DNA of 64,000 nt. Origin: SHZI01 sp031409515 (GTDB lineage: Bacteria > Pseudomonadota > Gammaproteobacteria > Steroidobacterales > GCA-2729495). The notes beneath the pieces are model-generated. The model was not told the DNA's origin. It ran no database searches and saw only the letters and a program-made list of their open reading frames with translations. The position numbers and the translations under genes were made by a program. The stretch covers positions 1-64,000 of the forward strand of contig JANNXJ010000006.1 in assembly GCA_031409515.1 (NCBI GenBank), written 5' to 3'. Shown here in pieces: positions 57,359 through 64,000 of the stretch (within the stretch, counting starts at the first letter, position 1; every line of letters starts with the position of its first letter).

Positions 57359-60223
57359 ATGCAGAACATCAGCATCCGCGGTGCGCGGACCCATAACCTC
57401 CGCAACATCGACCTCGACCTCCCCAGGGACCGCCTGATCGTCATCACGGGGCTGTCCGGGTCCGGCAAGTCCTCCCTGGCCTTCGACACCATCTACGCCG
57501 AGGGGCAGCGGCGCTATGTGGAGTCCCTGTCGGCCTATGCCCGCCAGTTCCTGTCCATGATGGACAAGCCGGACGTGGACCATATCGAGGGACTCTCCCC
57601 GGCCATTTCCATCGAACAGAAGACCGCCTCCCACAACCCGCGCTCCACCGTGGGCACGGTCACCGAGATTTATGACTACCTGCGTCTGCTCTTTGCCCGG
57701 GCCGGCACGCCGCGCTGTCCCGACCACGACCGGGATCTGCGGGCGCAAACAGTCAGCCAGATGGTGGATCAGGCGCTGTCACTGCCGGAGGGGACGAAGC
57801 TGGTGCTCCTTGCCCCGGTCGTGCAGGCCCGGAAGGGTGAGCACACGCAGCTGCTGGCCGACCTGCGCAGCCAGGGTTACGTGCGGGCCCGCATCGATGG
57901 CGAGATCTGCGAACTGGATGACCCACCCAAGCTGGACCTGCGGCGCAAGCACACCATCGAGGTGGTCGTCGACCGGTTCAAGGTCCGGCAGGACATCAAG
58001 CAGCGGCTGGCCGAGTCCTTCGAAACGGCCCTCAAGCTGGCTGACGGTGTCGTGAAGGTGGCGCCTATGGAGAAGGGCGACAAGGCCGCACTGGCCAGCC
58101 TGGGTGGCGCAGAAACACTCTTCTCGGACCGGTTCGCCTGCCCAGTCTGCAGCTTCAGCATTGCCGAGCTCGAGCCCCGCCTCTTCTCCTTCAACAATCC
58201 CGCGGGCGCCTGCGGCACCTGCGATGGCCTTGGCGTGAAGCAGTTCTTCGGCCTCGATCGGGTCGTGCGCTACCCGGACCTGAGTCTGGCAGGTGGCGCC
58301 ATCCGCGGGTGGGACCGGCGGAACTCCTACTACTTTTCCATGATCCAGAGCCTGGCGAAGCACTACGACTTCGACATCGAGCTGCCCTGGAGCAAGCTCT
58401 CCGCAAAGATCCAGAAGATCCTTCTCCACGGCAGCGGCGAGGAGAAGATCCAGTTCAACTACCTGACGGGTCACGGCCTCAGCATCAATCGGAAGCATCA
58501 GTTCGAAGGCATCCTCCCGAACCTGGAGCGCCGCTACCGGGAAACCGACTCGAGCATGGTCCGGGAAGAGCTGGCCAAGTTCCTGAGCACCCAGCCCTGC
58601 CCCGACTGCAAAGGAACCCGGCTCAACACTGCCGCCCGCAACGTCTACGTCAGCAGCAAGTCCATTCCCGAAGTCACGACGCTGTCCGTGGCCCATGCCC
58701 TGGAGTTCTTTTCGACCCTCAACCTGGAGGGGTGGCGGGGCGAGATCGCGGCGAAGGTGGTGAAGGAGATCCAGAACCGCCTGCGGTTCCTGGCCGACGT
58801 GGGCCTGGAGTACCTCTCCCTGGACCGCAGCGCAGAAACCCTGTCCGGCGGCGAAGCCCAGCGCATCCGCCTGGCCAGTCAGATCGGCTCGGGCCTCGTT
58901 GGGGTCATGTACATCCTGGACGAGCCGTCGGTCGGGCTGCACCAGCGGGACAACCGGCGGCTGCTCAACACCCTCATCCACCTGCGGGACACGGGCAACA
59001 CGGTCATCGTCGTCGAGCACGATGAGGAGGCCATCGCCGCCAGCGATCACGTGGTTGATCTCGGTCCCGGCGCGGGCGTGCACGGCGGGCAGATCGTGGC
59101 CCAGGGGACGCCGGCGGAAATCATGGCCCACCCGGCCTCCATCACCGGCCAGTACCTGTCGGGACGCAAGCAGGTGCCGCTGCCGGTCCGGCGGCGCGCG
59201 GCGGATGACTCGCGCTGGCTCACGATTCGCGGCGCCCGGGGCAACAATCTGAAGAACCTGACGGTACGGATCCCCCTGGGGGTGATGACCTGCGTTACCG
59301 GGGTGTCCGGGTCAGGCAAGTCGACGCTCGTCAATGACACCCTCTATCTGTACACGGCCGAGAAACTCAACGGCAGCAGCGAGACGCCCCATTCTCCCTG
59401 CGACCGGATCGACGGTCTCGACTCGGTAGACCGGGTCATCGATATCAGCCAGAGCCCCATCGGCCGGACGCCCCGCTCCAACCCGGCCACCTACACCGGC
59501 CTGTTCACTCCGATCCGGGAGCTGTTCGCTGGCACCCAGGAGTCCCGTTCCCGGGGCTACAAGTCCGGACGCTTCAGCTTCAACGTGAAAGGTGGGCGGT
59601 GCGAGGCCTGCCAGGGCGACGGCGTCCTGCGCGTGGAAATGCACTTCCTGCCGGACGTGTATGTCCCCTGCGACGTCTGCAAGGGGCAACGTTACAACCG
59701 GGAAACGCTGGAAGTGCGGTACAAGGGCAAGAACATCAGCAACGTTCTCGATATGACGGTGGAGGACGCGCTGCCGTTCTTCGCCGCCATACCGATGATC
59801 GCCCCGAAGCTGCAGACCCTGATGGAGGTGGGCCTGTCCTATGTGCGGCTGGGCCAGAACGCCACTACCCTTTCTGGCGGCGAGGCCCAGCGGGTGAAGC
59901 TCGCCAAGGAACTTTCCAAACGGGCTACGGGCAACACTCTGTACATCCTCGATGAACCGACCACCGGCCTGCACTTTCACGATATCGCCCAGCTCCTCGT
60001 CGTCCTCCAGAAGCTCCGGGACCAGGGCAATACGATCGTGGTGATCGAACACAATCTGGACGTGATCAAGACCGCCGACTGGGTTATCGATCTCGGTCCC
60101 GAGGGCGGCAACGGTGGCGGACAGCTGGTGGCCGAGGGCACGCCGGAGACGGTGGCGGGCATCCGCAAGTCTTATACGGGGCAGTATCTGGCGCCACTGC
60201 TGAAGAAGAACCGGGCGGCGTAA
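57359..60223 (+). CDS. uvrA: excinuclease ABC subunit A
   Basis: A 954-residue damage-recognition ATPase of nucleotide excision repair (E. coli 940). Two ABC modules: Walker A GLSGSGKSSLAFD (about 31-43) and GVSGSGKSTLV (about 647-657); signatures LSGGEAQRIRLA and LSGGEAQRVKLA; zinc fingers CPVC...CGTC and CEAC...CDVC. A conventional leader with ribosome-binding site precedes it, unlike divergent ssb. Confidence 0.98.
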   Translation: MQNISIRGARTHNLRNIDLDLPRDRLIVITGLSGSGKSSLAFDTIYAEGQRRYVESLSAYARQFLSMMDKPDVDHIEGLSPAISIEQKTASHNPRSTVGTVTEIYDYLRLLFARAGTPRCPDHDRDLRAQTVSQMVDQALSLPEGTKLVLLAPVVQARKGEHTQLLADLRSQGYVRARIDGEICELDDPPKLDLRRKHTIEVVVDRFKVRQDIKQRLAESFETALKLADGVVKVAPMEKGDKAALASLGGAETLFSDRFACPVCSFSIAELEPRLFSFNNPAGACGTCDGLGVKQFFGLDRVVRYPDLSLAGGAIRGWDRRNSYYFSMIQSLAKHYDFDIELPWSKLSAKIQKILLHGSGEEKIQFNYLTGHGLSINRKHQFEGILPNLERRYRETDSSMVREELAKFLSTQPCPDCKGTRLNTAARNVYVSSKSIPEVTTLSVAHALEFFSTLNLEGWRGEIAAKVVKEIQNRLRFLADVGLEYLSLDRSAETLSGGEAQRIRLASQIGSGLVGVMYILDEPSVGLHQRDNRRLLNTLIHLRDTGNTVIVVEHDEEAIAASDHVVDLGPGAGVHGGQIVAQGTPAEIMAHPASITGQYLSGRKQVPLPVRRRAADDSRWLTIRGARGNNLKNLTVRIPLGVMTCVTGVSGSGKSTLVNDTLYLYTAEKLNGSSETPHSPCDRIDGLDSVDRVIDISQSPIGRTPRSNPATYTGLFTPIRELFAGTQESRSRGYKSGRFSFNVKGGRCEACQGDGVLRVEMHFLPDVYVPCDVCKGQRYNRETLEVRYKGKNISNVLDMTVEDALPFFAAIPMIAPKLQTLMEVGLSYVRLGQNATTLSGGEAQRVKLAKELSKRATGNTLYILDEPTTGLHFHDIAQLLVVLQKLRDQGNTIVVIEHNLDVIKTADWVIDLGPEGGNGGGQLVAEGTPETVAGIRKSYTGQYLAPLLKKNRAA

Positions 60224-60253
60224 TTCCTGGGCCTGACGCGGACCCAACTGACT

Positions 60254-61207
60254 CTATCTGTTCCAGTCCCGGGGCTTCGCGTACTTCGAGCCGCGATACT
60301 CCCGGAGACGGGCAAACGCGGCCCCAACGACTTCCGGCGGGGCCGGTCGCGTCTTGAAGTCCAGATCAACCCTGGAGAAATCGATCTTTGCCTGAAAGCT
60401 GGGGAACGTCTTGGTATAGGGAATGATGTCGTCCTTCCACATCTCCGTAAGCGACTTTCCGAACGCACGGTCGAAAGCCACGGCATGGACTTCCCCATTG
60501 TCCAGGGCCACAAGATAGCGCTCGAGATTGGGTCGGAGATCCGGGCGGCCAAGCATCAGGTAGTGGGTAACGATCCAGAAGTACCAGTATGGGTCGGTGC
60601 GGATTGAACCCCGATCCCGACTATCAAAAAGGCGCTCGTTAAAGCCAGCGAGCGCTCTCGGAATGTTCCGTGCACGACTGTTCGCGAGACCAAAAGTCAC
60701 CAGGCCCTTGTCCGGCTCGGCATTCGCCAGAGACAGCACCTCAGCAATCCCTTCGTTGTACCAATTGGGATAGCGGAGGGGCATGTACGTCGCCAGGATA
60801 TGCACATACTCGTGACGAATCACGTACCCCTCGCTCAACACCCCGACGTTAGCCGGCATGACTATGACCCCGACTCTCCGGCCAGGCATGACGAATCCGA
60901 CCACGCCGCGAGGAACGTACTCGTCGAATCGACGCCTGTCCCTGAAGAGAATGACAGGGGTCCTGGAAGCGCCCGCCGGGACGCGGACGTTCACAACCCG
61001 GACGACCGCTTCTCGGTAGTTTTCGAGATCAGTCAGCAGCGCAACACTCTGGGCCTTCGGCGCATCGGTCAGCACACGGAAGTGGCTGTTTTCCAGCAGG
61101 TACCAGTCACTGGTTTCTCCAGAAGCCCACCCCGGATTGAACAGCAATGCCAGGATGATAATGGTCGTCTGCCCGATCTTGCTGGCGTGCGTCCGGTTGG
61201 TTTTCAT
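60254..61207 (-). CDS. exported HExxH peptidase-like protein (gluzincin, DUF1570-like)
   Basis: A 317-residue protein with a signal peptide (about 1-30). The zinc-type motif HEYVH is at 132-136 and the downstream NEGIAE at 151-156 supplies the third ligand, as in gluzincin peptidases of the peptidase_MA-like group. The N-terminal part has a small alpha/beta domain (LLENSHFRVLTDAP) often seen in such proteins. Predicted periplasmic; substrate unknown. ATG 61207 gives the signal peptide; it is divergent from the cysteine-synthase-like gene. Confidence 0.8.
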   Translation of the reverse strand: MKTNRTHASKIGQTTIIILALLFNPGWASGETSDWYLLENSHFRVLTDAPKAQSVALLTDLENYREAVVRVVNVRVPAGASRTPVILFRDRRRFDEYVPRGVVGFVMPGRRVGVIVMPANVGVLSEGYVIRHEYVHILATYMPLRYPNWYNEGIAEVLSLANAEPDKGLVTFGLANSRARNIPRALAGFNERLFDSRDRGSIRTDPYWYFWIVTHYLMLGRPDLRPNLERYLVALDNGEVHAVAFDRAFGKSLTEMWKDDIIPYTKTFPSFQAKIDFSRVDLDFKTRPAPPEVVGAAFARLREYRGSKYAKPRDWNR

Positions 61208-61269
61208 GAGCCTGAGCCTAGCGCAAGCAGAACCACCAAGGCAGCTGCCGTAGGAAGCTGGCATTGGGC

Positions 61270-61275
61270 TAAACT
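61270..61275 (+). promoter_or_regulatory. -10 element of the cysteine synthase-like gene, predicted leaderless
   Basis: TAAACT followed by six bases and the ATG at 61282. No Shine-Dalgarno or convincing -35. Confidence 0.45.
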
Positions 61276-61281
61276 GGCTTG

Positions 61282-62304
61282 ATGTCTTCCCAAATTCCCG
61301 CCCTCTGCCGCGCCGTCAACCACCTGGCTGCCCTCGTCGGTAACACGCCCCTCGTCGAGATTCACTACCGCTTCAATGGGCAGCCCCGCCGGCTCTACGC
61401 CAAGTACGAGTCGATGAACATGACGGACAGCGTCAAGGACCGGATGGCGCTGCACATCCTGCGCCGGGCGGCTGAGCGGGGCGAGCTGCGGCCGGGCGCG
61501 GTCATCGTCGAGGCGTCCAGCGGCAACACCGGGATTTCCTTCGCCGCCATCGGGCGGGCCCTGGGCCACCGCGTGCGGATCTACATGCCGGACTGGATGA
61601 GTCAGGAGCGGAACCTGGTGATGCACGGCCTGGGTGCCGACGTGGTACCGGTGTCCAAAGCCCAGGGCGGTTTTCTGGGCGCCATCCAGATGACCCAGGA
61701 GTACGCCGCCGAGAACGCCCTGGCGTTCCTCCCCAGGCAGTTCGCCAACCCGGACAACAGCGAGGCCCACGAACTCACCACCGGGCCGGAGATCCAGTCC
61801 CAGCTGCTTCAGCTCGGCCGGCAGGCCGATGCCTTCGTTGCCGGCGTCGGCACCGGCGGCACGGTCATGGGCGTGGGCAGGGCCCTGCGGAGCTCGGGCC
61901 GAACCGTGCAGGTGCACCCGCTGGAACCCGCGAACTCGCCAACGCTCCGCACGGGCAAGAAGGTTGGCAGTCACCGCATCCAGGGCATCAGCGACGAGTT
62001 CATACCAGAAATCCTCAAGCTCGCTGAACTCGACGCCATCGTGGATGTCTGGGATGGCGATGCGATTCTCATGGCCCAGTCCCTGGGGCACCGGCTGGGA
62101 CTGGCGGTGGGTATCTCCGCTGGCGCCAACGTCATCGGGGCCATGAAGCTGGTCGAGGAGCTGGGTCCTGAGGCTACCGTCGTCACGGTGCTCTGCGACT
62201 CCAACCGGAAGTACCTGTCCACCGCCCTCCCCCAGGCGGAGCCGCCCCAGGATGACTACGTCACACCTCAGGTTCAGCTTCAGTCCTTCATCAGCGTGCG
62301 CTAG
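61282..62304 (+). CDS. PLP-dependent cysteine synthase family protein
   Basis: A 340-residue fold-type II PLP enzyme. The PLP lysine is in SVKDRMALH (about 47-55), the phosphate/substrate loop is EASSGNTGISF (about 76-86), and the glycine loop is GVGTGGTVMGVG (about 188-199). The family includes O-acetylserine sulfhydrylase and cystathionine beta-synthase; the usual NPxxSxKDR is MNMTDSVKDR here, so it is not classical CysK/CysM and the exact reaction is open. ATG 61282 preferred to the TTG one codon earlier. Confidence 0.88.
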   Translation: MSSQIPALCRAVNHLAALVGNTPLVEIHYRFNGQPRRLYAKYESMNMTDSVKDRMALHILRRAAERGELRPGAVIVEASSGNTGISFAAIGRALGHRVRIYMPDWMSQERNLVMHGLGADVVPVSKAQGGFLGAIQMTQEYAAENALAFLPRQFANPDNSEAHELTTGPEIQSQLLQLGRQADAFVAGVGTGGTVMGVGRALRSSGRTVQVHPLEPANSPTLRTGKKVGSHRIQGISDEFIPEILKLAELDAIVDVWDGDAILMAQSLGHRLGLAVGISAGANVIGAMKLVEELGPEATVVTVLCDSNRKYLSTALPQAEPPQDDYVTPQVQLQSFISVR

Positions 62305-62315
62305 GGAGTATCCGC

Positions 62316-63152
62316 GTGGGTCCGATCCGTTACATCTTTCCTGCCTTTGTCTTCGCCATGTGGGTGATCTGCGGCATCGGGATCACCAATGGGCAATGGA
62401 CCGGGATTCACTGGCTGCTGCTGGGTGTCGCGCACCTGGGCTGCGCCATCATCTTCGTGAACTTTGTTCAGGTGTTCTCCTACGGCTACGGCATCAGCAT
62501 GGTGCTGGCGAACGGGGCCGTGATGGCCTGGCAGCCCGCTCCTGCCGTACTGCTGATCGGCGGGCTGGGCGTGCTCTACGGCCTGCGGCTGACCTGGTTC
62601 GTCTACAGGCGGGACCGGACCCAGGGCTATGCGGCGACCCGGGCGAAGGGTGACCGGGCCAACGCGGGCGTGCCCCTGCCCCTGCGCCTGTTCATGTGGG
62701 TGTCCTGCGGGTGGCTCATGGCTTTCCTGGCGATGCCGGCCTGGGTCGCCTCCGGCGCGCCCGGGCTGACCGCAGGCGTGCTGGCTGGCGGGGCGCTGAT
62801 GCTGGCGGGCCTGGTGCTTGAAGCCACGGCCGACGCCCAGAAGCAGGCGGAGAAGACGGCCAGACCGGCCACCTTCGCCAGTACCGGCCTTTATTCCCGC
62901 CTGCGCCATCCCAACTACCTTGGGGAAATCATCTTTCAGGTCGGACTGGTGGTTGCGGCTAGCGCGGCGGCCGTCGCCGGCGGAATGGGTGGCTGGGCCA
63001 TCGCCGCTGGCATTGCCGGACCGTTGTACATCGTCATTCTCATGTACTACGCCGCGAATGATCAGGATCGCCAGCAAAGCGAACGCTACGGCCAGGATGC
63101 CGCGTACCAGGCCTGGCGCCAGAAAAGCAGTTCACTGCTACCGGGGCTTTAG
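62316..63152 (+). CDS. DUF1295/isoprenylcysteine methyltransferase-like membrane protein
   Basis: A 278-residue membrane protein with about seven helices. The C-terminal motif block LEATADAQKQ (about 169-178) and GLYSRLRHPNYLGEI (about 192-206) identifies the DUF1295 (steroid 5-alpha-reductase-like/ICMT-like) family. Members are predicted NAD(P)H- or SAM-binding lipid enzymes; the substrate is unknown. Start is GTG 62316 with GGGAG upstream, 11 bases after the previous gene. Confidence 0.87.
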   Translation: MGPIRYIFPAFVFAMWVICGIGITNGQWTGIHWLLLGVAHLGCAIIFVNFVQVFSYGYGISMVLANGAVMAWQPAPAVLLIGGLGVLYGLRLTWFVYRRDRTQGYAATRAKGDRANAGVPLPLRLFMWVSCGWLMAFLAMPAWVASGAPGLTAGVLAGGALMLAGLVLEATADAQKQAEKTARPATFASTGLYSRLRHPNYLGEIIFQVGLVVAASAAAVAGGMGGWAIAAGIAGPLYIVILMYYAANDQDRQQSERYGQDAAYQAWRQKSSSLLPGL

Positions 63153-63155
63153 CCA

Positions 63156-64000
63156 ATGATCGTCAACTGTGTCGCCTATCGTGCGGGCAAGAGCCTCGGC
63201 AACATTCCGGTTGACGACATCAGCGAGGTCCTCAAGGAGCCGGAGACCTTCGTGTGGCTCGGCCTGCACGAGCCCGACACCCAGCTGCTGCGCAAGGTAC
63301 AGGAGGAATTTTCGCTGCATGAGCTGGCCATCGAGGATGCCCTGCACGCTCACCAGCGCCCCAAGCTGGAAACCTACGCAGACTCCCTGTTCATCGTCGT
63401 GGAGACCGCACAACTGGTGAATGACGAAGTGCAGTTCGGCGAAACCCATCTGTTCGTGGGCAAGAACTTCATCGTCACAATTCGTCACGGCTCGTCGGTG
63501 AGCTACGCGCCCGTCCGGCACAAATGCGAAACGGCGCCCCACCGCCTGGGTCTGGGGTCAGGCTATGCCCTGTATTCCGTCATCGATTTCATCGTGGACA
63601 ACTACCAGCCGGTCGCTGAGCGACTGCAGGCCCGTTTCCAGGAGCTGGAACAGGAGATCTTCACAAAGTCCTTCGATCGCGCTTCCATCAGCCAGCTCTA
63701 CCGGCTCAAGGGAGAACTGATCAAGCTCCGGGACGCCGTCGGACCGGTCAACGACATCAGCAACCAGCTGATCCGGTTTCATGAAGACATCGTGCGCAAG
63801 GAACTCCGGCCCTACTTCCGGGACATCGAGGACCACGTCAGCCGGATCATCAAGGGTACAGACACCATTCGCGAGATGCTCACCACGGCCATCCAGGTGA
63901 ACCTGGCGCTGGTCACGGTGGGTCAGAACGAAGTGGTGAAGCGCCTGGCCGGCTGGGGCGCCATCCTGGCGATTCCCACGGTGATCTTCAGCATGTACGG
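63156..64000 (+). CDS. corA: magnesium/cobalt transporter CorA (partial, cut by the window end)
   Basis: The reading frame from ATG 63156 gives 281 residues to the window end with no stop. It matches CorA: an N-terminal cytosolic alpha/beta domain (FVWLGLHEPD, about 32-41), a long helix with EDALHAHQRPKLE, and the first transmembrane helix beginning near the end. The last residues are SMYG, the first part of the YGMN selectivity motif, so the two membrane helices lie beyond the window. It follows the DUF1295 gene by three bases. Confidence 0.93.
   Translation, partial: MIVNCVAYRAGKSLGNIPVDDISEVLKEPETFVWLGLHEPDTQLLRKVQEEFSLHELAIEDALHAHQRPKLETYADSLFIVVETAQLVNDEVQFGETHLFVGKNFIVTIRHGSSVSYAPVRHKCETAPHRLGLGSGYALYSVIDFIVDNYQPVAERLQARFQELEQEIFTKSFDRASISQLYRLKGELIKLRDAVGPVNDISNQLIRFHEDIVRKELRPYFRDIEDHVSRIIKGTDTIREMLTTAIQVNLALVTVGQNEVVKRLAGWGAILAIPTVIFSMY

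Noticed and set aside
1..64000. CRISPR array, prophage, or large defence island
   Set aside because: No regularly spaced repeats, phage structural genes, integrase, restriction-modification or known defence genes were seen. The only accessory block is the small ybeY-corC island.

Overview
The window is GC-rich (roughly two thirds G+C by eye), gene-dense chromosomal DNA of a gammaproteobacterium. The evidence is gene order: ygfB-pepP-ubiH-ubiI followed by gcv genes, zapA-6S RNA-ygfA, maf-rng-yhdP-tldD, holA-nadD-rsfS-rlmH, miaB-ybeZ-ybeY-corC-lnt, divergent ssb/uvrA, and a close CRP homologue. All three oxygen-dependent ubiquinone hydroxylases (UbiI, UbiH, Coq7) are present, so the organism is predicted to be an aerobic ubiquinone user. 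Family-level placement (Xanthomonadales/Nevskiales/Steroidobacter-like) is only a guess.

Layout. 1-4.1 kb: a near-perfect 72-bp palindrome at the window edge, a Cas4-like/exonuclease fusion (DUF2779), a DUF423 membrane protein, a lipoprotein-type Rossmann protein and a membrane-anchored caspase-like C13 peptidase. 4.1-19.3 kb (minus strand): a tightly packed run ygfB-pepP-ubiH-ubiI-[inactive transglutaminase/7TM + ATP-grasp amidoligase]-gcvT-gcvH-gcvPA-gcvPB-pfkB-like kinase-tandem HtrA-like protease. 19.4-21.9 kb (plus): TIGR02449-zapA, 6S RNA, ygfA, a compact unit coding a 23-residue lysine-rich peptide plus a hairpin-rich RNA, and rpiA. 21.9-27.2 kb: tRNA-Gln, rpsI-rplM, a DUF481 outer-membrane protein, coq7, crp with a perfect CRP site upstream, rpe, djlA. 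27.2-28.8 kb: purC and a higBA toxin-antitoxin pair. 28.9-43.7 kb (minus): a possible 14-gene operon cysS-sufE-yidD-trm112-holA-nadD-rsfS-rlmH-maf-rng-yhdP-nit-tldD-pmbA. 43.7-44.6 kb: hisI and a MAPEG gene separated by an inverted pair of REP elements. 44.7-56.6 kb (minus): miaB-phoH-ybeY-[inserted island]-corC-lnt-leuS-lptE-mtgA. The island (about 51.07-53.69 kb) carries scrambled IS91-type transposase fragments, an orphan membrane protein, a truncated exported-protein gene and a second HigB/HigA pair. It is flanked by a 19/21 direct repeat at the 3' end of ybeY. 56.6-64 kb: ssb/uvrA, a HExxH peptidase-like protein, a cysteine-synthase-family enzyme, a DUF1295 protein and the start of corA.

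Patterns beyond single genes: (1) eight operon-leading genes have a sigma-70 -10 hexamer only 6-9 nt before the start codon, predicting leaderless or near-leaderless mRNAs; (2) all four REP copies supply the TAG stop codon of the adjacent gene; (3) the lysine-rich peptide/structured-RNA unit upstream of rpiA; (4) the ybeY-corC island with an att-like repeat and a displaced ybeY-like 3' end. No CRISPR array, intact transposon, prophage or large defence island was seen.
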